In this document: piece by piece, positions 1-5,877 of the stretch | How the letters are laid out: each line of letters opens with the position of its first letter | Numbering within the stretch: the stretch's first letter is position 1 | NCBI GenBank assembly: GCA_945956975.1 | Contig: CAMFKC010000168.1 | Span: 1-6,036, forward strand | Length of the DNA: 6,036 nucleotides | DNA from: an uncultured Methylocystaceae bacterium | GTDB taxonomy: Bacteria > Pseudomonadota > Alphaproteobacteria > Rhizobiales > Beijerinckiaceae | Reading direction: 5' to 3' | Translations under genes and position numbers: made by a program | The notes under the pieces: generated by a model | Seen by the model: the letters and a program-made list of their open reading frames with translations, nothing else | What the model was told of the DNA's origin: nothing | The model's database searches: none

Positions 1-300
1 GATCAGGCCCAGTTCGAGCAGCGCGATGCCGCCGAGCGGCACGACGCCCGCCAGATACGAACCGACCGCCAGCACGTCGATCCAGCCGCGCCAGGCGCCC
101 GTCTGGGTGAGCGGGACGACGGCGGTGAACATGAGATAGACGAAGACGCCGAGGAAATAGATTCCCACGGCGACGCCCGCGGCGCGATTGAGCGCGCGGA
201 CGGGGCCGGACTTGGTGTTGTTGTAGAGGATGTAGAATTCCGTGATGGCCAGCGTTTCGGCTAGCACTACGGGAATCGCCGTGAACAGCAGCAGGTTCAG
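1..300 (-). CDS. Small multi-pass membrane protein, partial (3' end beyond left edge), start uncertain
   Basis: The minus strand is open for 100 codons from position 300 to the left edge and encodes a very hydrophobic protein. Three membrane segments are visible. The first, about residues 1-20, reads LNLLLFTAIPVVLAETLAIT. The second, about 41-63, contains GIYFLGVFVYLMF. The third, from about 74 on, contains AVGSYLAGVVPLGG. The AIPVVLAETLAITEFYIL stretch resembles small conserved proteins that I recall being annotated as 'permease' or as a DUF6803-type family; this is recall only, and no transport substrate is implied. No ATG lies where a start is expected. The upstream gene's stop (TGA, 297-299) overlaps a CTG codon (298-300) in a CTGA arrangement, like the usual ATGA coupling. 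Alternatives are TTG at 373-375, which gives an unconvincing basic N-terminus, or GTG at 265-267, which would cut the first membrane segment. That it is coding is likely; its start and function are not settled. Confidence 0.62.
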   Translation of the reverse strand, partial: MNLLLFTAIPVVLAETLAITEFYILYNNTKSGPVRALNRAAGVAVGIYFLGVFVYLMFTAVVPLTQTGAWRGWIDVLAVGSYLAGVVPLGGIALLELGLI

Positions 301-578
301 CTGAGGCGTTTGACGGTCCGCACCAGTCGGGGCGCGAATGGCGGTGCGGCGAGCGCGCAGCAGCAGAGGGCGCAATCAGGAGAGCTGTGATGCGCAACGC
401 CTGTGTCCGCGCGGCCACAATCCGGCAGAACTTGCGCGACATTCGCGGCTCCATAGTGGTCATGGTGGGAGGCGACCGGCAGGGACGCAGCCTGCGTCGG
501 CGCGCGGGCGAAAGCCGGGGCGGCGACGGCCAAGGCGACAGCAAAAAGGCAACGGACCAAAAGACTTACGAGCCGCAT
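297..578 (-). CDS. Small exported His/Cys-rich protein (DUF2946-like)
   Basis: This 93-residue protein starts with a clear signal peptide. The basic start MRLVSLLVR is followed by a hydrophobic core to about residue 20 and an AFA-type cleavage site, probably after Ala24. The mature part is short and rich in possible metal ligands: HHDH at about 38-41, Cys54, HH at 63-64, and the cluster CALCCC at 69-74 (Cys69, 72, 73 and 74). This layout resembles DUF2946-type and other small periplasmic proteins often found near copper or heavy-metal genes; metal binding is inferred. I chose the ATG at 576-578 because it puts the signal peptide right at the N-terminus. The frame extends to a GTG at 630-632 that has an AGGA about nine bases upstream, which would add 18 residues. 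Its stop overlaps the start of the downstream membrane-protein frame, so the two are probably cotranscribed and coupled. It could be a chance frame, but the signal peptide and the Cys/His pattern argue for a real gene. Confidence 0.58.
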   Translation of the reverse strand: MRLVSLLVRCLFAVALAVAAPAFARAPTQAASLPVASHHDHYGAANVAQVLPDCGRADTGVAHHSSPDCALCCCALAAPPFAPRLVRTVKRLS

Positions 579-585
579 CGGGCGT

Positions 586-614
586 AATCTGCGCCCGCGA
601 TCGGACTTGTTCAA
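586..614 (-). promoter_or_regulatory. Possible sigma-70 promoter for the His/Cys-rich protein
   Basis: On the minus strand TTGAAC (609-614) and CAGATT (586-591) are separated by 17 bases. The ATG of the downstream gene lies only 7 bases after the -10 element, so a transcript from here would be leaderless or nearly so. The -10 match is modest, and if translation starts at the GTG at 632 this site would lie inside the gene. Weak call. Confidence 0.28.
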
Positions 615-690
615 CCGCACTGACTGTCGCACCTGTCCACATCCTGGAACGCGGCATTGGTGTCCCGCAAAAAGTTCATATCAAAACCGC

Positions 691-719
691 TTGACTTTTT
701 GTGCGGTGCATCATAACTT
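691..719 (+). promoter_or_regulatory. Sigma-70-type promoter of the small RNA
   Basis: TTGACT (691-696) and TAACTT (714-719) are separated by exactly 17 bases, and the preceding C makes the alphaproteobacterial CTTGAC -35 form. The site lies in the most AT-rich stretch of an otherwise GC-rich intergenic region. The predicted transcription start at about 725-727 falls just before the first RNA hairpin (729), and the transcript would end at the terminator ending at 813. That fit between promoter, structured RNA and terminator is the main support. Confidence 0.7.
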
Positions 720-725
720 CTCACA

Positions 726-813
726 CATGCAACGAGCCTCCCTCGTTGCTAGCCCTCCTTGGGCGTTTCCTCCCTAGACTTGGGCCGCCGGCTTGCCGGT
801 GGCCCTTTTTTTT
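726..813 (+). ncRNA. Trans-acting small RNA, suhB/MmgR (alpha-r8)-like
   Basis: A transcript of about 88 nt is predicted between a good promoter and an intrinsic terminator. Three elements follow in order. Hairpin 1 has a perfect 8-bp stem, GCAACGAG (729-736) with CTCGTTGC (742-749), and the five-base loop CCTCC. Hairpin 2 has a 4-bp stem, GCCC (752-755) with GGGC (761-764), and loop TCCTT. A single-stranded stretch 766-781 begins with TTTCCTCCCT (766-775), and the terminator hairpin closes the RNA. The ten-base core followed by a GC-rich terminator is the signature I recall for the alphaproteobacterial suhB/MmgR family, whose Sinorhizobium member affects polyhydroxybutyrate accumulation. CCTCC occurs at 737-741, 754-758 and 769-773. 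CCTCC is complementary to Shine-Dalgarno sequences, so base-pairing to ribosome binding sites of target mRNAs is the likely mode of action (inferred). The repeated C/T-rich loops also resemble the alpha-r14/CcsR families, so family assignment is less certain than the RNA call. A leader of the downstream esterase is less likely, because I see no competing antiterminator. Confidence 0.77.
782..813 (+). terminator. Rho-independent terminator of the small RNA
   Basis: The arms 782-791 and 796-805 form a 10-bp GC-rich stem with one G-U pair (787 with 800) and a CTTG tetraloop. Eight T's follow directly (806-813). It lies 85 bases before the esterase start and would end transcription from the upstream promoter. 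On the minus strand the stem is preceded by an A-run and not followed by T's, so it points one way only. Confidence 0.87.
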
Positions 814-887
814 GCGCTGCACACGGGCGCGGAGGGCTGGCTTGCCGAGCGGCCTGTTTTCTGGCGCATTGCGCGCGAGGAAAGAAC

Positions 888-892
888 AGGAA
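888..892 (+). promoter_or_regulatory. Ribosome binding site fixing the esterase start
   Basis: AGGAA lies six bases before the ATG at 899. It decides against the longer open frame that begins upstream at 701 and would run straight through the small RNA and its terminator. Confidence 0.75.
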
Positions 893-898
893 CTCGAA

Positions 899-1846
899 AT
901 GCCGATCGACCCGGACGCCCAAAATCTTTTGGCCATGCTCAAGGCTGCAGGCCGGCCGCCGCTCTACACGCTGAGCGCGCCGGAAGCGCGGGCGGCCTAT
1001 CTCGCCGGCCGCGCCCTGCTCCAACCCGATCTGCCCGAATTGGACGAGGTGCGCGATCTCGCAGCCCCCGGCCCGCACGGGCCGATCCCTCTGCGGCTCT
1101 ATCGCGGCAAAGGGCTGGCGGCCGGTCCTGCCCCGGCCCTGATCTTTGCGCATGGCGGCGGCTGGGTGATCGGCGATCGCGACACGCATGATTATGTCTG
1201 CCGCAAGCTTGCCAATGACGCGCGCTGCGTCGTCGTGTCGATCGACTACCGGATGGGGCCGGAGCACAAGTTTCCCGCGGCCATCGAAGATTCGCTTGCA
1301 GCAGCGCAGTATGTCGCGGATCAGGCTTCCGCGCTCGGGGTCGATGCGAACAGGCTCGCCGTCGGCGGCGACAGCGCGGGCGGCAACATTTCGGCCGTGC
1401 TGGCGTTGATGGCGCGCGACGGCGCGGCGCCGAAGCTGGTGCATCAGCTCCTGCTCTATCCGGCCGTCGACATGAAGATGGACGCGCCGTCCTTCGGACG
1501 CGTGCCGGACGACTATCCGCTCTCGCCGCGCATCGCCCGCTGGTTCCGCGATCATTATCTCAACGGCGACCATGAGCACACGGACTGGCGCGCCTCCCCG
1601 CTGCATGCCGCTTCGCACGCCGGCGTGGCGTCGGCCTTCGTCCTGACCGCGCGGCACGATCCGTTGTGCGACGAAGGCCGCGCCTATGCGGCAAAGCTGG
1701 AAGACGCCGGCGTGCGCGTCTGGCATCTCGACATGAACGACCAGCTTCACGGCTTCCTCACCTGGGGCAAGGTCGTGCGCGCCGCGGACGCCGCGCTGGA
1801 AATGGCCGCCGCGTCGCTGCGCTATGCCTTTTCGACAGCCGGCTAG
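899..1846 (+). CDS. Alpha/beta-hydrolase esterase/lipase, hormone-sensitive-lipase family (family IV)
   Basis: This 315-residue hydrolase has the full set of family IV motifs. The oxyanion-hole motif HGGGW is at 85-89, after the strand ALIFA. The nucleophile elbow GDSAGG is at 157-162 with catalytic Ser159. The acid is Asp254 in the HDPLCDEG segment and the base is His284 in QLHGF. The motif SIDYRMGPEHKFPAA (about 114-128) is typical of the group. The roughly 80-residue N-terminal cap and the total length match the usual 300-320. Such enzymes are cytoplasmic and hydrolyse short-to-medium acyl esters; the natural substrate cannot be read from sequence. No signal peptide is present. The ATG at 899 is set by AGGAA six bases upstream and by the N-terminus, which then aligns with the family. 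The gene sits behind the small RNA terminator, so it needs its own promoter or readthrough. Only a poor candidate (TTGCCG 842-847 / CGCATT 865-870) is visible. A 77-base gap separates it from the glycosyltransferase, and a functional link to the sugar genes is not evident. Confidence 0.95.
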   Translation: MPIDPDAQNLLAMLKAAGRPPLYTLSAPEARAAYLAGRALLQPDLPELDEVRDLAAPGPHGPIPLRLYRGKGLAAGPAPALIFAHGGGWVIGDRDTHDYVCRKLANDARCVVVSIDYRMGPEHKFPAAIEDSLAAAQYVADQASALGVDANRLAVGGDSAGGNISAVLALMARDGAAPKLVHQLLLYPAVDMKMDAPSFGRVPDDYPLSPRIARWFRDHYLNGDHEHTDWRASPLHAASHAGVASAFVLTARHDPLCDEGRAYAAKLEDAGVRVWHLDMNDQLHGFLTWGKVVRAADAALEMAAASLRYAFSTAG

Positions 1847-1923
1847 CCGTTAGGACGAGTGGCGCGCGGCGCAGGTTTTCACTAAAGGTCTCCCGCGGGT
1901 CGACGCATGCTCCCGGGGGGCCG

Positions 1924-3138
1924 ATGCTTTATTCCTTCATCATACCTACGCGCGAACGGCACGACGTTCTGGGCGCGGCCATGCGCGCGGTGCTCGCGCA
2001 GACGCGCGACAATTTCGAACTCGTGATCATGGACAACGCCAGTTCGTCGGCGACGCAGGACGTGATCAAGTCTTTCAACGATCCACGCATCCGGCACATC
2101 CGCGCGCCCGAACGCCTCGCGATGATCGACAATTGGGAAATGGGCCTGGCGCAGGCGCGCGGCGACTATGTCACCATTCTCGGCGACGATGACGGCCCGC
2201 TGCCCGACGCCGTGGAAGTCGCCGAGAAAGTCCACGCTGTCTGGCCCGACAAGATCCTGACCTGGCGTATCTCGGTCTATTACTGGCCGGATTTCTATAT
2301 CGAGGAATTCCGCAACCAGGCGAATGTGCATTTGGGCCGTCACCTCGAACTGCGGAATTCGCGCGATTTCCTGCGCAAGCTCTACACCTACAAGGACCAC
2401 GCGAATTTCAGCGAGTTGCCCTCGCTCTATTATTCCTTCGTGCCGCGGCCGCTGATCGACCGCATCCGCACGAAATACGGCCGCTACTTCCTGTCGAAGT
2501 CCCCCGATATCGCGTCGGGCCTGATCAACGCCTGGCATGTCGACGACTACGTCTTTTCCTACCGGCCTGTGGGCGTTCTCGGGATTTCACGACACAGCAC
2601 GGGAACGTCGGCTCTGTTTCCCGGCCTGCACGCCGGCCCGGCCGAACAGTTCAAGGCGGAAAACGCCGCGTCCGTTCCTGACGATCTGGACCCGCGCCTT
2701 TCCGACAAGTCTTTCCTTCTGGAGGTCTCCGTCGCCAATGAGTTGGCGCGCTTTCGCGACAAATATTTCCCCGATGACGCAATCAAGCCCGATATCGAGG
2801 GATGGCTGAAATGGTTTGCAACCGCCGCACCGCGCTTTGGCGACAAACGCGGCGATCTCGAGGCGCTGATCGCCGACATTGCGCGCAAGAACGGCGTCAG
2901 CCCCGACAGCATAAAACTGCCGCCGCCGCAGGACATGTCGAAAGCCAGTTCTTTCCTGTATTTCGTCGGCCCGCAGCAGACGGCCTTCTTCCGCTACACG
3001 ATGGGGCCGCATGTCGCCGACATCGCGCAGATGGCGGAAGACTATGCCCGCATTACCGTGCCGGTGGACGAATTGCAGATTCCTACCACACAGACCGGAA
3101 AAGAGCGGGGACTGCTCGGCAAGCTGTTTCGGTCTTGA
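1924..3138 (+). CDS. Glycosyltransferase family 2 with extended C-terminal region
   Basis: This 404-residue protein begins with a GT-A nucleotide-sugar binding fold. The first strand and loop, FIIPTRER (5-12), are followed by AVLAQT (22-27), ELVIMDNAS (32-40) with Asp37 in the place of the first conserved acid, and GDDDG (87-91), the DXD-type metal and sugar-phosphate site. SPDIASGL (193-200) is the likely acceptor-side or catalytic-acid segment. These features fit an inverting GT2 enzyme that adds a sugar to a growing surface polysaccharide on the cytoplasmic membrane face. From about residue 235 to 404 the sequence matches nothing I recognise. It is mostly helical in character, with no transmembrane segment, and ends in a basic tail (GLLGKLFRS). 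The ATG at 1924 begins right at the fold's first strand; upstream in frame there is only low-quality sequence overlapping the esterase. The ribosome site is poor: a G-run at 1915-1920 sits only three bases from the ATG. The gene converges on the formyltransferase with 12 bases between stops. Donor and acceptor are unknown. Confidence 0.9.
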   Translation: MLYSFIIPTRERHDVLGAAMRAVLAQTRDNFELVIMDNASSSATQDVIKSFNDPRIRHIRAPERLAMIDNWEMGLAQARGDYVTILGDDDGPLPDAVEVAEKVHAVWPDKILTWRISVYYWPDFYIEEFRNQANVHLGRHLELRNSRDFLRKLYTYKDHANFSELPSLYYSFVPRPLIDRIRTKYGRYFLSKSPDIASGLINAWHVDDYVFSYRPVGVLGISRHSTGTSALFPGLHAGPAEQFKAENAASVPDDLDPRLSDKSFLLEVSVANELARFRDKYFPDDAIKPDIEGWLKWFATAAPRFGDKRGDLEALIADIARKNGVSPDSIKLPPPQDMSKASSFLYFVGPQQTAFFRYTMGPHVADIAQMAEDYARITVPVDELQIPTTQTGKERGLLGKLFRS

Positions 3139-3150
3139 ACCCGGATCGCC

Positions 3151-3882
3151 TTACTCGCCGTGCGGAAGGCGGACGATCTCGACACGCGCCTCGTAGGTCT
3201 CGCCTGAATCTGTAAACCGACAGGCGGGCCAGGGCGCAAACGTTCGGGCGCGCAGCAAGTTCAACAATTGACGCGCGGTCGTCGGCGCGTCCAAGTCGAT
3301 CAATGAGGCAGGCTCCAGTTCGGCGCGGCGATGCGCGCTGCCAGCCTTCGAATCCTGCGCGATCCGCGGAATGCGGCCTGCCGCGATTGCCGGATAGCTT
3401 TCGATGAAAAGCCGGAGCATTTCGGCTTCGGCCGCCTCGTAGAGCGTCCTGCCGGTCGCGGTCCAATCGAAAGCGATCTCGCGCTGGAAAGCGACCGCCC
3501 CGCCATCGATGCTGGCGTCGACATGATGCAGCGACACGCCGAAGGGACGCTGCCCGACAATCGCCCAGAAGTTCGGGTCCTTGCCCCGGCAATGCGGCAG
3601 CAGGCTCGGATGCATGTTGAGGACGACCGGCGCGAGCGCCAGATCGTCGCCGCGCAGAAGATAGGGCCACCAGGCGAGCAGGAGCACGTCCGGCGCCAAT
3701 TGGCGCAGCCGCGCACGTTCATCCCAGCACAGAGACAATGCGCCTTCCGGCCTCGCGGCCCATGCGGCCGCCTCCGGCGCGGTCGGAAAGACTGCGGCGA
3801 CGAGATCCTGCGGATGCTGGCCGACAAGGAATTCCAGGGTCCTGGCGCCGACGCGTCCGCCGGCCATAACCGCGATGCGCAT
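3151..3882 (-). CDS. Sugar N-formyltransferase (Fmt/ArnA-type fold)
   Basis: This 243-residue protein belongs to the N10-formyltetrahydrofolate-dependent formyltransferases. The N-terminal strand MRIAVMAGGRVG opens the Rossmann-like domain. The catalytic motif NMHPSLLPHCRG (89-100) supplies Asn89 and His91. SLHHVDASIDGG (117-128) supplies Asp126, completing the Asn-His-Asp triad of Fmt and ArnA. A short C-terminal part with IDLDAP (195-200) and LLRARTFAPWPACRF (about 209-223) resembles the region that follows the catalytic domain in nucleotide-sugar formyltransferases. It is much shorter than Met-tRNA formyltransferase (about 310 residues). Next to a sugar aminotransferase it is best read as forming a 4-formamido sugar from a nucleotide-linked 4-amino-4,6-dideoxy sugar, as WbkC is thought to do for N-formylperosamine in Brucella; substrate is inferred. 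It lies 8 bases after the methyltransferase stop, and its weak AGAG ribosome site abuts that stop, so translation is probably coupled. It appears to be the last gene of the minus-strand cassette. Confidence 0.87.
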   Translation of the reverse strand: MRIAVMAGGRVGARTLEFLVGQHPQDLVAAVFPTAPEAAAWAARPEGALSLCWDERARLRQLAPDVLLLAWWPYLLRGDDLALAPVVLNMHPSLLPHCRGKDPNFWAIVGQRPFGVSLHHVDASIDGGAVAFQREIAFDWTATGRTLYEAAEAEMLRLFIESYPAIAAGRIPRIAQDSKAGSAHRRAELEPASLIDLDAPTTARQLLNLLRARTFAPWPACRFTDSGETYEARVEIVRLPHGE

Positions 3883-3890
3883 CGGCGTCT

Positions 3891-4643
3891 CTATTTTGTC
3901 CGGCGCAGGTAGCCGTCCGGCGAGCTCGACATGATGAGCTTGTCGTTGATGGGGTCACGCACGAAACTGTCGTTTTCCGCGAGAAACTCGTGGACCGCCG
4001 CGAGCGGTTCGTCGCCGGCGGCCAGAAGTTTGGAGTAGTAGGTCGGCGCCTTGTCGGGCGGAATGAATCCGAGAATCGTGTCGGCCGCGACGAGGAATTG
4101 CCCCTTGGTGACGAGCCCGCAATAGGCGCGCAACTCATTGAGGACGTGCTGGCGCGAATGGTCGGAATCCAGAATGACCATCACGGAGGCGCCCTCCGGG
4201 ATGTGCGACTTCACCTGCGCGACGATGTCCGCTGCGGTGGAGTAACCCTCGATGAGAACGATCGAAGAGGCCATCGGATGTTTCTCGATCGTGTCGCGAT
4301 TGTGTGCGCGGATGTCGATATCGACTCCGATCACCTTGCCGTCGGGCTTGCCGAACATGCGCAACAGCGAGGCGAAGAAAATCATGGAGCCGCCACGCGC
4401 GACGCCGGTCTCGACAATGATGTCCGGCTTGCACTCCCATACAATTTCCTGGAGGGCGACAATGTCGGCCGGGCGCTGGATGATCGGCGCGCCCATCCAG
4501 CTCCAGACGTAGGAATAGCGATGACGGTCCGAATCAAGAATGAGTTGCACGGAGGCGTCGAACACGCCCTTGTCCTTGCCGAGCGATGCGATGCTTTCGG
4601 TTCTGGCCTGCTCGAATTCGGCCCTGTCGTCTTTCACGGTCAT
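3891..4643 (-). CDS. CmcI-type SAM-dependent methyltransferase (annotated 'cephalosporin hydroxylase' family)
   Basis: This 250-residue protein has the hallmarks of the CmcI/cephalosporin-hydroxylase-like family, which is a SAM-binding Rossmann fold. WSWMGAPIIQ lies at 48-57. The SAM-binding loop VETGVARGGS is at 77-86. GVDIDIRAHN (106-115) has the acidic residues expected to contact SAM ribose. LIEGYS is at 130-135, and LDSDHSRQHVLNEL at 158-171 includes the metal-site acid. The name is misleading in this context: family members in polysaccharide and glycolipid clusters act as O-methyltransferases, including sugar methylation. Here the likely role is methylating a hydroxyl of a surface sugar (inferred). 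The segment FLVAADT (183-189) has Ala187 where I expect a metal-ligand Glu in CmcI-like enzymes (VEDT), so metal dependence may differ. A strong AGGAG ribosome site (4649-4653) sits five bases before the ATG. It follows the aminotransferase by 25 bases and precedes the formyltransferase by 8. Confidence 0.88.
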   Translation of the reverse strand: MTVKDDRAEFEQARTESIASLGKDKGVFDASVQLILDSDRHRYSYVWSWMGAPIIQRPADIVALQEIVWECKPDIIVETGVARGGSMIFFASLLRMFGKPDGKVIGVDIDIRAHNRDTIEKHPMASSIVLIEGYSTAADIVAQVKSHIPEGASVMVILDSDHSRQHVLNELRAYCGLVTKGQFLVAADTILGFIPPDKAPTYYSKLLAAGDEPLAAVHEFLAENDSFVRDPINDKLIMSSSPDGYLRRTK

Positions 4644-4668
4644 TTCAGCTCCTGAACCCCTGCGCGCA

Positions 4669-5811
4669 TCAGGAACGCGCGCTAAAAATTTCCCTCACGG
4701 CGGCGGCGACGATGTCGACCTTCGCCTCGTCCATGTTGTAGCCGGACGGCAGGTTGACGCCGCAGCGTGCGATTGTCGCGCCGAGCTCGTCGGGCGTGAC
4801 GAAACGCTTGGACGCCGCGCGGTCGTCGAAGGCCTGGAGGTCCGACAGGCGCGAGAAGAACGGACGCGAATCGATGTTGCGCTTGTTCAGCTCGTCCATG
4901 ATCTGGAATTTGTCGAAGCCGAGCGCGGCGTCCGGCACGATCGTGACCATCCAGTAGCTGTTGACGACGCCTTGCGGCTCGGCGTTCAGGGCCACGCCCT
5001 GCAGGTCGCGCAGACGCTCCTGGTACCAGCCGAAGATCGCGCGCTTGTGCGCGATGAGCGCGTCGATGCGCTCCATCTGCGCGACGCCGAGCGCGGCCTG
5101 CACGGCGCTCATGCGATACTTGAAAGCGATTTCCGAATTCTGGAAGAAGCGGTCGCCGGGCGCGCGGCCGTGGTCGCGCAGGAACAGCACGCGGTCGAAC
5201 AAAGCCTTGTCGTTGGTGGCGAGCATGCCGCCCTCGCCGGTCGCGACGGTCTTGCTGCCGTGGAAGCTGAAGGCCGAGACCTGCCCGAAGGCGCCGGCCT
5301 TACGCCCGTTCAGCGAGGAGCCGAGGGCTTCCGCCGCGTCCTCGATCAGGAGAAGCCTGTGGCGATCCGCGATCTTTTGCAGGCGATCCCAGTCGCACAT
5401 GGAGCCGTAAAGATCGACGCCGATGATCGCCTTCGTCTTCGGCCCGATCGCAGCCTCGATCGCGTCGGGATCGATGCACCAGGTGTCCGCGCGGATGTCG
5501 ACGAGCACGGGTTCGGCCCCGACGTAGACGATGGGCGCGACGGAAGCGATCCAGGTGACGTTGGGAACGATCACCTCGTCGCCCGGCCCGACGCCGAGCG
5601 CGGCGAGCGCCAGGTGCAGCCCGGCCGTGCAATGCGGCAGGCTGACGGCGTGCGCGACGCCGACGTAATCCGCGAGCATCTGCTCGAAACGCGCGTTATA
5701 GGCGTAGTGATTGCCGTACCACGCGGTGCGCGCGGCCTCGGCCGCGAGTTCCGGCTCGCGGTCGGTGATCGATGGGCCCGCCACCGGGATGCGTTCGGAT
5801 GCGACGATCAT
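4669..5811 (-). CDS. DegT/DnrJ/EryC1/StrS PLP-dependent nucleotide-sugar aminotransferase (perosamine-synthase-like)
   Basis: This 380-residue, fold-type I PLP enzyme transfers an amino group, usually from glutamate, to a keto-sugar nucleotide in the cytoplasm. The N-terminus IPVAGPSITDRE (8-19) is typical. SLPHCTAGLHLALAALGVGPGDEVIVP spans about 57-83 and holds the phosphate-binding Thr. DLYGSMCDW is at 133-141. The cofactor-ring motif IEDAAEALG (156-164) supplies Asp158 and Glu161. The internal aldimine lysine is Lys187 in SFHGSKT (182-188), followed by TGEGGML (191-197). FLRDHGRAPGD (210-220), FKYRMSAVQAALG (about 229-241) and the late NLPSGYNM motif complete the family pattern at the normal length. 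By overall resemblance I place it near GDP-perosamine synthases, but dTDP-linked 4-amino sugars (VioA/FdtB/QdtB-like routes) cannot be excluded. The ATG at 5809-5811 is the first reasonable start; its ribosome site is weak. It lies 66 bases after the RfbC-type gene, separated by GC-rich hairpins. The downstream formyltransferase strongly suggests that its amine product is N-formylated. Confidence 0.93.
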   Translation of the reverse strand: MIVASERIPVAGPSITDREPELAAEAARTAWYGNHYAYNARFEQMLADYVGVAHAVSLPHCTAGLHLALAALGVGPGDEVIVPNVTWIASVAPIVYVGAEPVLVDIRADTWCIDPDAIEAAIGPKTKAIIGVDLYGSMCDWDRLQKIADRHRLLLIEDAAEALGSSLNGRKAGAFGQVSAFSFHGSKTVATGEGGMLATNDKALFDRVLFLRDHGRAPGDRFFQNSEIAFKYRMSAVQAALGVAQMERIDALIAHKRAIFGWYQERLRDLQGVALNAEPQGVVNSYWMVTIVPDAALGFDKFQIMDELNKRNIDSRPFFSRLSDLQAFDDRAASKRFVTPDELGATIARCGVNLPSGYNMDEAKVDIVAAAVREIFSARS

Positions 5812-5838
5812 GCGGCGAGAGGCCCCAGAAATGAGAGC

Positions 5839-5867
5839 GGCGCGGCGCCGCGCCTGGCCGGAAGGCC
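5839..5867. repeat. Intergenic GC-rich inverted repeats between epimerase and aminotransferase genes
   Basis: Positions 5839-5854 are a perfect 16-bp palindrome, GGCGCGGC followed by GCCGCGCC. Directly beside it 5856-5867 can fold as GGCC-GGAA-GGCC. In the minus-strand transcript both hairpins lie between the epimerase stop and the aminotransferase start. No T-run follows, so it is not a standard terminator. It could stabilise or process the mRNA, bind a protein, or be chance in GC-rich DNA. Confidence 0.5.
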
Positions 5868-5877
5868 GCGGAAACTA

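Noticed and set aside
656..684. Minus-strand promoter TTGATA with 17-base spacing to ACCAAT
   Set aside because: The -10 box matches at about half its positions; not enough to call, although some minus-strand promoter must lie in this region if the GTG at 632 is the start.
338..694. Plus-strand open frames opposite the His/Cys-rich gene
   Set aside because: Arg-rich low-complexity translation with no motif or ribosome site; the opposite strand shows a signal peptide and Cys/His motif.
842..870. Possible promoter for the esterase (TTGCCG, 17 bases, CGCATT)
   Set aside because: Both boxes match poorly, especially the -10, and the region is GC-rich. Kept only as a remark in the esterase entry.
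726..898. Riboswitch or attenuator leader for the esterase
   Set aside because: There is a terminator, but no alternative antiterminator pairing and no known aptamer pattern. The discrete promoter-to-terminator unit fits a stand-alone small RNA better.
749..1750. Long minus-strand open frame opposite the esterase
   Set aside because: It is an antisense shadow of a GC-rich gene: Arg/Ala/His-rich, no motifs, and it spans the terminator and small RNA. The plus-strand esterase has all its catalytic motifs.
1892..1920. Cluster of CCCGCGGG, GTCGAC, GCATGC and CCCGGG resembling a cloning polylinker
   Set aside because: The order and spacing do not match a vector polylinker, and short GC palindromes are expected in DNA of this composition.
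3719..4138. Minus-strand Arg/Ser-rich frame spanning the methyltransferase-formyltransferase junction
   Set aside because: Out-of-frame shadow of two genes with intact family motifs.
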